DNA from: Anaerolinea sp.
GTDB lineage: Bacteria; Chloroflexota; Anaerolineae; Anaerolineales; Anaerolineaceae
NCBI GenBank assembly: GCA_013824385.1
Contig: PNNU01000156.1
Span: 1 to 7,530 of the forward strand
Reading direction: 5' to 3'
Length of the DNA stretch: 7,530 bases
Position numbers and translations under genes: made by a program. Positions 1 to 5,809 of this stretch are shown here, in pieces. The notes beneath the pieces are model-generated. The model ran no database searches, was not told the origin of the DNA, and saw only the letters and a list, made by a program, of their open reading frames with translations. Position 1 is the first letter of the stretch; every line of letters starts with the position of its first letter.

Positions 1-993
1 TGTACGATCAATACCTTCGGTCAAGGAATAACATGCCTGCCAGCCAGTTTCCTGGCTGAAATAGTGTGAATCAGCAACGAAGTTTCGGTCTTCTATCGGC
101 GAGTATTCAGAAGGTGGATCAACGTAAACTATTGGAGTACGAATGCCCGTCCTTAGGGCAACTCGATCAGCCACCAGGCTTATCGCCTGTGCGATGGTAT
201 GGCCCTGTCCACTGCCAATCACAAAGTACTGTGAGTTGAGCTGGCTGATTTTACATCCCGCCTGCGCAAATGCCCAGACGACATCTTCAATATACACATA
301 ATCGCGTAGACGATCCCCTGGGCGATACACAGTCAAACTCTCTCCTGCTATTGCTTTGCGAACCATTTGATTCAGGATACCTCGGTCAGAACGGCTACTC
401 GCAGGACCTGGGCCATACACGTTTGCCAATCGCAAAGCAGCGCCCTTGACAATCCCCAAGCGAGCATAGGATCTCAAGTACTGTTCAGCAATGAGTTTGT
501 GCAAGTCATAGATCGTTAGCGGGTTGTCAGGGTGAGTTTCATCTACAGGTAGACGCGTAGGAATACCAGCGATAGTAACCGTACTAGAAAATAAAACAGT
601 CGGATGTATGCCTTGATGCCGGCAAGTTTCTAGCAAGTGAAGCATTGGCTTGACATTGCTGTCCAAATCGGATAACGGGTCTTGGTTCGCGACATAAGCG
701 CTGGTTTGCGCGGCAAAGTGAAAGACAACGTCTATGCCGTCCAACACCTGCTCCCATACGGGTGGTTCACGCACATCTCCCACCACGTATTGAATCTTGG
801 CAGAACCGCCTAAACTTGCGGATGAGCCACCAGTCCGATCTAGCCCAATGACAAAGCAATTGATTTTCCTGAGCAACTCTACGAGGTTCGTTGCTAGGTA
901 TCCCGCACTACCTGTGATCAAGATACGCTTGCCGGAATAAAACCCTGCAAGCTCGCTAAACTCGCTGTAAGAACGCTTATTTGCTAGTCGCAT
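1..993 (-). CDS. NAD-dependent epimerase/dehydratase (extended SDR), 3' end cut by window edge
   Basis: This cytosolic nucleotide-sugar-modifying enzyme (4-ketoreductase or epimerase) reads open for 331 codons from ATG at 993 and leaves the window without a stop. Its last in-window residues (GWQACYSLTEGI) resemble the usual SDR C-terminus, so probably only 10-20 residues are missing. Visible features are a Rossmann glycine motif TGSAGYLA (residues 27-34), the acidic residue ending beta-2 (D52), GDV (72-74), FHFAAQTS (91-98), a catalytic Ser/Thr in LFSST (134-138), the catalytic YxxxK pair as Y162 and K166 in IYDLHK, RLANVYGPG (188-196) and RDYVYIEDVV (230-239). The third motif position, usually Gly, is Ala34. 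It lies 44 bases after the cupin epimerase gene. No clear Shine-Dalgarno precedes the ATG; a TTG nine codons upstream is in frame but no better. By context it would reduce or epimerise the 4-keto sugar made by the preceding enzymes. The family is secure; the exact reaction is inference. Confidence 0.9.
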   Translation of the reverse strand, partial: MRLANKRSYSEFSELAGFYSGKRILITGSAGYLATNLVELLRKINCFVIGLDRTGGSSASLGGSAKIQYVVGDVREPPVWEQVLDGIDVVFHFAAQTSAYVANQDPLSDLDSNVKPMLHLLETCRHQGIHPTVLFSSTVTIAGIPTRLPVDETHPDNPLTIYDLHKLIAEQYLRSYARLGIVKGAALRLANVYGPGPASSRSDRGILNQMVRKAIAGESLTVYRPGDRLRDYVYIEDVVWAFAQAGCKISQLNSQYFVIGSGQGHTIAQAISLVADRVALRTGIRTPIVYVDPPSEYSPIEDRNFVADSHYFSQETGWQACYSLTEGIDRT

Positions 994-1037
994 AGTTAGA
1001 GTTGAGCAGATTAGTTTCAAAAATGATAGGCGTAGTA

Positions 1038-1496
1038 TTACTTGATGGGGGGACCCTTCAACCAGTCAAAGTTGATCTCTGGATCGTTGAAAGGTAGGCG
1101 GATTTCATCTTCGGGATTGTATACATGTGAAGTCACGTAGAAGAGATGGACTGGACCTTGCACAGTCTTACAGCCGTGCGCCACGCCCGGTGGAATCTTG
1201 ACTATCCGTGCAGGTTGCAGGTCTCCCATTAAGAAATCCATCGTAGTCTTGTATGTCTGCGAAGACGGGCGCATATCGCAAAGCCCGACGCGTAACACTC
1301 CGCTGCAAACATACCACCAGTCGGTTTGGATGTGATGAAAGTGCCAGGCTTTGATCACACCATCAAACATCAGGGAGTGACTCCACTGACCGAAACCCTC
1401 GACGAAAAACTCATCAGTCGCACGGACAATCTCGCGAAAGAAGCCGCGCTCATCCGTATGTGTGACAAGATCTTTAATCAAGACACCTTCAATCAT
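1038..1496 (-). CDS. RmlC-like cupin, nucleotide-sugar 3- or 5-epimerase family
   Basis: This is a 152-residue protein of the dTDP-4-dehydrorhamnose 3,5-epimerase (RmlC) cupin family, which inverts C3 and/or C5 of 4-keto-6-deoxy sugar nucleotides. It keeps the TDERGFF strand (residues 14-20), the substrate-pocket KAWHFH (49-54) with H52 at the position of the RmlC catalytic His, KIPPGVAHGC (100-109), Y120, and the C-terminal YNPEDE...NDPEI pattern (126-141). It is shorter than classical RmlC (about 180 residues). Where RmlC has its conserved Lys in the KLVxVxxG strand, this protein has DWWYVCSG (59-66), so the Lys is absent. ATG 1496 was chosen over TTG 1529 because AGAGGA sits 6 bases upstream and the cupin fold begins here. 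It overlaps the aminotransferase by 8 bases. By context it acts like the monofunctional 5-epimerase EvaD, but a 3-epimerase or 3,5-epimerase is possible. Confidence 0.85.
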   Translation of the reverse strand: MIEGVLIKDLVTHTDERGFFREIVRATDEFFVEGFGQWSHSLMFDGVIKAWHFHHIQTDWWYVCSGVLRVGLCDMRPSSQTYKTTMDFLMGDLQPARIVKIPPGVAHGCKTVQGPVHLFYVTSHVYNPEDEIRLPFNDPEINFDWLKGPPIK

Positions 1497-2598
1497 GATG
1501 CATCCTCTGAAAAGATTGAATCGTCGCAACTACAGTTTGCAATTCAGATTCAATTAATTCGGGATACATTGGTAGCGAGAGCACTTGGCGCGCCGCTTGC
1601 TCCGTTTCTGGCAAGTCATTACTGCCGCGCAGCCGCCCCTGATACGCAGGTTGTAGATGCACAGGCACCGGATAATGTACAAGCGTACCTACGTGCCGAG
1701 CTTGAAGAAAAGTCTGTAGCTCATCGCGCTCGGCTGAACGCACTACATACAAATGAAAGGCGTGAGTCGCGTCTGACCGGCGATTGGGCGTAACCAGACC
1801 AGTGCGCGCCAAACCTTTATCATATGTGGCTGCCAATCGAGCACGCGCCGTATTATCAGCATCCAGGTAGTGCAGTTTCGCGCGCAGCACGGCAGCCTGT
1901 ACCTCATCCAACCGTGAGTTCAACCCAGGGAGGTGGCTAACATAGCGATTCACCCAGCCATACTCACGCAGCAAGCGTGCACGCTCGGCCAATGCCGTGT
2001 CATTAGTCACAATCATACCACCGTCACCCAGCGCGCCCAAATTCTTGGTCGGGTAAAAGCTAAAACAAGCAAGGTCGCCCCAAGTCCCTACGCGTCGACC
2101 TTGGTATATTGCGCCATGCGCTTGAGCGCAATCCTCTATCACCCGCAAACTACGCCGCCGCGCAATCTCCAGAATCGGCGCCAAGTCGGCTGGCTGTCCA
2201 TAGAGATGAACGGGGATAACCGCTTTTGTCCGAGGGCCGATAGCGACTTCCAGCTTGGTCGGGTCAAGCGTGTAATAGGCCGGCTCGATATCCACTAGGA
2301 CCGGTGTCGCGCCGCATAGTTCAATTGCCGCTACAGTCGCCACGGCGGTATGCGAAACTGTAATCACTTCGTCGCCGGGCCCAATGCCGCATGCGGCAAG
2401 CGAAATGTGCAACGCTTCAGTTCCACTGCCCACGCCAATACCATGCCCTACGCCAATGTACGCGGCGAATTCCGTCTCAAAGCGCTTTACCTCTTCACCC
2501 AGGATGTACCAGCCCCCATCCAGCACGCGCGCGATTGCCGCATCAATTTCAGTTTTGTGCGCCAGGTACTGCGCTAGTGGGCTCGCACACAGGATCAT
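1489..2598 (-). CDS. DegT/DnrJ/EryC1-family PLP-dependent sugar aminotransferase
   Basis: This 369-residue cytosolic enzyme transfers an amino group (usually from glutamate) to a keto-sugar nucleotide. It carries the full fold-type I signature: GGWYILGEEVKRFE (28-41), the PLP-phosphate loop GSGTEAL (57-63), HLYGQPADL (131-139), the pyridine-N aspartate D156 in IEDCAQAHGA, and the Schiff-base lysine K185 in FSFYPTKNLGALGDGG, followed by REYGW and LNSRLDE (226-232). The TKNLGALGDGG and HLYGQPAD strings resemble the 3-keto-sugar transaminases (QdtB, FdtB, DesV, EvaB), so C3 amination is the likeliest role; that is inference. Full family length. ATG 2598 overlaps the preceding methyltransferase stop as ATGA, with a distant AAGGTG 11 bases upstream, suggesting coupled translation; an in-frame GTG at 2634 would add residues outside the family start. 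It is more GC-rich than the genes to the right (for example 37 of 60 bases from 2341). Confidence 0.94.
   Translation of the reverse strand: MILCASPLAQYLAHKTEIDAAIARVLDGGWYILGEEVKRFETEFAAYIGVGHGIGVGSGTEALHISLAACGIGPGDEVITVSHTAVATVAAIELCGATPVLVDIEPAYYTLDPTKLEVAIGPRTKAVIPVHLYGQPADLAPILEIARRRSLRVIEDCAQAHGAIYQGRRVGTWGDLACFSFYPTKNLGALGDGGMIVTNDTALAERARLLREYGWVNRYVSHLPGLNSRLDEVQAAVLRAKLHYLDADNTARARLAATYDKGLARTGLVTPNRRSDATHAFHLYVVRSAERDELQTFLQARHVGTLVHYPVPVHLQPAYQGRLRGSNDLPETEQAARQVLSLPMYPELIESELQTVVATIQSFQRMHHD
1503..1508 (-). promoter_or_regulatory. Shine-Dalgarno site for the cupin epimerase
   Basis: AGAGGA on the minus strand ends 6 bases before ATG 1496. It lies inside the last codons of the aminotransferase gene and decides the start in favour of 1496 over the in-frame TTG at 1529. 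Confidence 0.55.
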
Positions 2599-3815
2599 TC
2601 CAACACCCGCACCTTGGGGACATACACAATCCACTTTCCCCCCGCGGCCTTGAATGCCTGCTCTTTAGCCATGATTTCTTCACCGTGATTCCAACCAAAC
2701 AGAAGAGCGTAATCGGGATAATGGGACTTGAATTCTTCGTAGGGACGAACCGGGATATGCACACCGGGACTGTACTTACCTTGTTTGATGGGTGTAGTAT
2801 CGCTAATGTACTCCACTAATTCTGAAGTAATGCCACAATAGTTGATGACTGTTGTGCTCTTGGATGTAGCTGCATAGCCGACAACTCGTTTGCCCTCGCG
2901 TTTGAGGTCATGCAAGACCGCCATTAACTCATTGCGCGAGGCCTCAATGTTCCGACGCAGTCTGTCGAAAGTTTCTGGCATCCGCAAGCCAAGAATCTCT
3001 TCTTTTGCGCGTTGCTCTTGAACACGCGACGATACCGGCCGTGACCCCTGATGTGTAATGATATAGCGCATCGAGCCGCCATGGACGTTTTGCGGTTGAA
3101 CGTCCACGACTTCTAACCCGTGTTGCTCAAAAAGACGGCTGATGGAAGCCACGGAAAAGTAAAAGGCATGTTCGTCATAGATCTGGTCATACGACGTCTT
3201 TTCAATAATGTCTCCAAGGTAAGGGTCCTCAAACATAACAATACCATTGGGCTTGAGAAGGATTTTGATTCCTGCGACCACCGAGTGTAGGTACGGTATA
3301 TGACTCATTACGTTGGCGCCAAGAAAGGCATCTGCCTGTCCATGCTCGGCCACAATCTGTCGGGCGAGGTCTTCATCAAAGAATTCACTAATCGTCCGAA
3401 CCCCTTTGTCACGCGCAACCTGGGCTACATTCGTGGAAGGCTCAATGCCGAGATGGCGTATGCCTGCTTGAGCAAAGTGTTGCAACAGGATGCCATCGTT
3501 ACTCCCGATCTCTACCACAAACGGGTCGGGGGATTTGAGATAGTCCTGCCTGACTCGGTTGGCAAACTCTTTGAAGTGAGAAGCCATGCGGCTTGAGGTG
3601 GACGAAAAAAAGGCATAGTTTTCGTGGAACATCATTTCACGATTGGGTTGCTCGACCAGTTGCACCATACCGCAGTTCGAACAAAAGGCAACTTGCAATT
3701 CGAAGAAGTATTCGTTTGCAAACTCACTAGGGGCCAAGAATCCGTTGGCAATCGGCATTTTCCCAAATGACATGAATGGGGCGATCAATGATTCACAAAT
3801 GAGGCATTTTTTCAT
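2595..3815 (-). CDS. Zinc-binding sugar C-methyltransferase (TylC3/EvaC/TcaB9 type)
   Basis: This 406-residue three-domain SAM-dependent enzyme belongs to the family that adds a methyl to C3 of 4-keto-deoxysugar nucleotides. The N-terminal zinc-binding domain has C4, C7, C45 and C48 (CLIC, CSNC). The central Rossmann methyltransferase domain has motif I VVEIGSNDGILL (100-111). The C-terminal domain of this family begins near GKRVVGYAATSKSTTVINYCGI (308-329). Residues Y67, N168, H172, Y213, E215 and H216 (in NVMSH and IYDEHAFYF) match the active-site set I recall for TcaB9 (Y76, N177, H181, Y222, E224, H225) with a constant offset of nine. HGGSMRY (245-251) is also typical. ATG 3815 is preferred over TTG 3842 because AGGAGAG lies just upstream and the zinc motif starts immediately. 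Its stop overlaps the aminotransferase start (ATGA). Family is secure; the methylated carbon is inferred. Confidence 0.93.
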   Translation of the reverse strand: MKKCLICESLIAPFMSFGKMPIANGFLAPSEFANEYFFELQVAFCSNCGMVQLVEQPNREMMFHENYAFFSSTSSRMASHFKEFANRVRQDYLKSPDPFVVEIGSNDGILLQHFAQAGIRHLGIEPSTNVAQVARDKGVRTISEFFDEDLARQIVAEHGQADAFLGANVMSHIPYLHSVVAGIKILLKPNGIVMFEDPYLGDIIEKTSYDQIYDEHAFYFSVASISRLFEQHGLEVVDVQPQNVHGGSMRYIITHQGSRPVSSRVQEQRAKEEILGLRMPETFDRLRRNIEASRNELMAVLHDLKREGKRVVGYAATSKSTTVINYCGITSELVEYISDTTPIKQGKYSPGVHIPVRPYEEFKSHYPDYALLFGWNHGEEIMAKEQAFKAAGGKWIVYVPKVRVLE

Positions 3816-3823
3816 GGTTTGAT

Positions 3824-3830
3824 CTCTCCT
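3824..3830 (-). promoter_or_regulatory. Shine-Dalgarno site for the C-methyltransferase
   Basis: AGGAGAG on the minus strand lies 8 bases before ATG 3815. It is the strongest ribosome binding site in the window and falls inside the extra codons that a TTG 3842 start would add, which argues against that longer start. Confidence 0.65.
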
Positions 3831-3848
3831 AAGACATTGCAAGACATT
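3831..3848 (-). repeat. Short direct repeat, 8 bp with 10-bp period
   Basis: AATGTCTT occurs twice on the minus strand (3848-3841 and 3838-3831), separated by two bases, between the TATAAT box and the ribosome binding site. One helical turn separates the copies, as in some regulator sites, but two 8-bp copies may be chance. Confidence 0.4.
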
Positions 3849-3876
3849 ATAGAGGTGGCCGCACAGCTCACGCCAA
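3846..3876 (-). promoter_or_regulatory. Candidate internal promoter for the sugar-synthesis genes
   Basis: A perfect TATAAT (-10 consensus) sits at 3851-3846 on the minus strand. The best -35 match is TTGGCG at 3876-3871 (4 of 6), with a 19-base spacer, longer than the ideal 17. A start near 3839 would give a leader of about 25 bases with the AGGAGAG site. The -35 box lies inside the inverted repeat 3861-3883, so a protein binding there could control it. It is read from sequence only. Confidence 0.4.
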
Positions 3877-3883
3877 GCTGTGC
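3861..3883 (-). repeat. Perfect 8-bp inverted repeat, possible operator or RNA hairpin
   Basis: GCACAGCT and AGCTGTGC form a perfect 8-bp stem around a 7-base loop. In the transcribed (minus) direction it is followed by GGCCACC rather than a U tract, so it is not a standard intrinsic terminator; on the plus strand only three T follow. It overlaps the possible -35 box, which makes an operator reading reasonable. If transcription comes from further upstream it would instead form a hairpin between the two halves of the cluster. Confidence 0.5.
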
Positions 3884-3890
3884 TTTATCA

Positions 3891-3918
3891 ATTCTGCTTG
3901 CCGGGCATCTATTGTCAA
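3891..3918 (-). promoter_or_regulatory. Second candidate promoter, weaker -10
   Basis: A perfect TTGACA lies at 3918-3913 on the minus strand, followed after 16 bases by CAGAAT (4 of 6 to TATAAT) at 3896-3891. It is immediately downstream of the glycosyltransferase stop. A transcript from here would carry the inverted repeat in its leader. Only one of the two promoter candidates need be real. Confidence 0.25.
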
Positions 3919-3927
3919 TATCCAGCG

Positions 3928-5118
3928 TTACGGAAGATACCGCGATACTATATCAACCAATTCCTGCATTCGATGATCGTATGTATGTTCTTGCAATGTG
4001 CGTTGCTGGCCCGCGTGGGCAATCGCTGCTCGCTCTTCTTCGTGATCTAGACAGTGCTTGACCAGTGCAATACATTCATCGGCGTCGTGGTAAGCGACAA
4101 CCTCCTTGCCCACCTCGAATAGATCACTGAGATTATCTCTCATGTCCGTAACAAGCAACGCACCAACGCCAGTTGCTTCGTACAAGGTCTGGTTATTAGC
4201 ATAACGGCCAGCGACCGATGTGATGTGTTTTGTCAGCGTAATCCGACTATTGTGGAAAATGTTGTTCCTGTCCATGCCCCAAGCCTCGCCATGGTAAGTT
4301 CTGCGTATCAGCGAATCTTTGGAGAGGTTTTCGATACCAACTCCCCAGAAGTCAACGTGTACCTGCCTTGCCACTTTTTCCAGGAGTTCGTTGCGTTCGT
4401 TGTGAACGGGACCATAACTGCCCGAATGCACAACCTGAGGCGCGTTTGGAATGCGTTTTAGACGAGCAAGGACTGCCTCGTTGAATCCTAGCCGAAAGTG
4501 TTCGCTGTTCACCCCTTGGCTTCGGAAATAATCAACTTGATTCGGAAGAGAAGACAAGAACAGGTCGTAGCTACCATAGGGCACATTGGGTGGCAGTGGA
4601 CTCGCATGCTGACAGACGATCAATTTGGCAAAAGGTTGTATTTCTTTCAGAAAACCAGCATCCAACTCTCGGATTGCCCCATTGAGGAAAACATCTGGGT
4701 GGTATTTCTTGATTTGGGCAGCCAGAATCTCGCGCAGCCACGGCTCGCTGAATCGGCGGACTGGCTGCCTGATGAATTGCCGCGCTCGGTCACCCCAAGG
4801 TCCTGCCGATTTAAGAATTTGCCGGCCTAGCCGCTTGAGAGTATTACTGACATTGCTTAGATAGCCCCTTTGGTCCGAAGAATATATGCCATTTTCAACC
4901 GCCCACTTTTTTTGTAGGAGCTCTTCGTTAATTACTACAGTTTCTGCTTCATGCCCTAACTGCTTCAAAGCGCTAGAATAGGCATCCCCTAGACTCGATT
5001 GCTCGTCCATGAGCACTCGCCACGCTTGTTCGTAATCCAGTCCGGCATAGTTTGGATGGCGAGTATAGAAATTATCGAGAAAATCTTGATAGTAGTAATC
5101 TGCGATGAAAAAACGCAT
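3928..5118 (-). CDS. CgeB-like glycosyltransferase (GT-B fold, glycosyl transferases group 1 C-terminal domain)
   Basis: This 396-residue predicted cytosolic glycosyltransferase would transfer a sugar from an activated donor to a growing polysaccharide. The C-terminal half matches the CgeB/glycosyl-transferases-group-1 pattern: YHGEAWGMDRNNIFHNSRITL (positions 275-295), then NNQTLYEATGVGALLVTD (308-325) with the family's acidic E314, DLFEVGKEVVAYHD (332-345), and a closing helix EHTYDHRMQELVDIV. The N-terminal half begins MRFFIADYYYQDFL and contains SALKQLGHEAETVVINEELLQKKWA (49-73), typical of this group, with HPDVFLNGAI (140-149) and QHASPLPP (170-177) in the first Rossmann domain. There is no signal peptide or membrane segment. 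AAGGA sits 8 bases before ATG 5118, and the gene follows the small methyltransferase by 32 bases. Codons 69-71 form a CAA AAA AAG run. Donor and acceptor cannot be read from the sequence. Confidence 0.87.
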   Translation of the reverse strand: MRFFIADYYYQDFLDNFYTRHPNYAGLDYEQAWRVLMDEQSSLGDAYSSALKQLGHEAETVVINEELLQKKWAVENGIYSSDQRGYLSNVSNTLKRLGRQILKSAGPWGDRARQFIRQPVRRFSEPWLREILAAQIKKYHPDVFLNGAIRELDAGFLKEIQPFAKLIVCQHASPLPPNVPYGSYDLFLSSLPNQVDYFRSQGVNSEHFRLGFNEAVLARLKRIPNAPQVVHSGSYGPVHNERNELLEKVARQVHVDFWGVGIENLSKDSLIRRTYHGEAWGMDRNNIFHNSRITLTKHITSVAGRYANNQTLYEATGVGALLVTDMRDNLSDLFEVGKEVVAYHDADECIALVKHCLDHEEERAAIAHAGQQRTLQEHTYDHRMQELVDIVSRYLP

Positions 5119-5150
5119 AAGCGCTGTCCTTGGTTTGTTTGAGCTTCCTA

Positions 5151-5786
5151 TCAGCTTTTCCTGACCGCTATGTATGATTTCGCCATCAGCAAAAAGTCTT
5201 CTTTAATAAGATTACACCCAGAGAAGAGCTGCTTGAACTCCTTTAAGGAAAGCAGCCTTCTCTCCAATAGAAATTGGTCTATGTACTCCTGTGAAGGCCT
5301 GGTGATAATTCCCCAGACCGTAAAGTGTCTCATCAACTTCGCCTGTGCGCGTAGCGGCAACCAATGGATAATGGGGGTTACCATATGGGGTTCCATGATA
5401 AATTCTTTTGCTGGCGTCTGTACAAATACTGACTTTCCGACTCTGAGAACTTCTTTTGCAAACTTTTTTTGATTCTCCCAGTGGAATAGATGCTCGATTA
5501 CAGAGTTTGAGTAGACTATCTCAAATGATTCGTCCGAGAATTCAAGTTTTGTTCCATCGCCAATTTCGAACCAAAAATGCTCAAGGTGGTCATCCCACTC
5601 TGAGGGCTTTGTGAGATTAACAACTGTGACTAGCGGCTTGACTGTGAGAAACTGCCAATTGAATTGGGAGCCACCAACATCCAGAATCGTCGTTGTATCT
5701 GTTATATTGAAGTAGCTCTGGAACCAAAGCATTCGCCTTTTTCTAAAGTACCGCTGAAATACCTCGTATACACTGTGAATGTTCAT
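5151..5786 (-). CDS. Small class I SAM-dependent methyltransferase
   Basis: This is a 211-residue protein with a Methyltransf_11-like core. Motif I is TILDVGGSQFNW (33-44). The acidic motif IGDGTKLEFSDESFEIVYSNSVIEHL (75-100) includes the D/E-rich turn and the SNSVIEHL helix that closes the SAM pocket. The pair ENQKKFAKEVLRVGKSVFVQTPA (104-126) is the usual helix and strand after it. It is somewhat short, without added domains, signal peptide or membrane helix. Lying between two glycosyltransferases, it most likely methylates a sugar or a lipid-linked glycan (O-methylation or end capping), which is inference. AAGGTG sits 7 bases before ATG 5786, and the GT2 gene ends 23 bases upstream. Base composition is AT-richer than the sugar-synthesis genes (22 of 60 G+C from 5461). 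A run of seven A at codons for QKK is a perfect A_AAA_AAG heptamer. Confidence 0.85.
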   Translation of the reverse strand: MNIHSVYEVFQRYFRKRRMLWFQSYFNITDTTTILDVGGSQFNWQFLTVKPLVTVVNLTKPSEWDDHLEHFWFEIGDGTKLEFSDESFEIVYSNSVIEHLFHWENQKKFAKEVLRVGKSVFVQTPAKEFIMEPHMVTPIIHWLPLRAQAKLMRHFTVWGIITRPSQEYIDQFLLERRLLSLKEFKQLFSGCNLIKEDFLLMAKSYIAVRKS

Positions 5787-5809
5787 CCAACTTCACCTTG
5801 TTTGGCATC

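Noticed and set aside
1326..1793. Plus-strand open frame of 155 codons
   Set aside because: It lies antisense across the epimerase and the end of the aminotransferase, both of which have full catalytic motifs; its translation shows no domain.
2343..2351. Possible ops-like GGCGGTA element (RfaH)
   Set aside because: It is on the plus strand, inside the aminotransferase coding region, and matches only the first seven bases.
2391..2819. Plus-strand open frame of 142 codons over the aminotransferase and methyltransferase
   Set aside because: It is a shadow of GC-rich coding sequence on the other strand, Pro/His/Ser-rich with no recognisable domain.
3816..3842. Longer start (TTG 3842) for the C-methyltransferase
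   Set aside because: The added residues precede the zinc motif, and the strong AGGAGAG site would lie inside them.
3861..3883. Inverted repeat as a rho-independent terminator
   Set aside because: No U tract follows in the transcribed direction (GGCCACC instead), and the plus strand has only three T.
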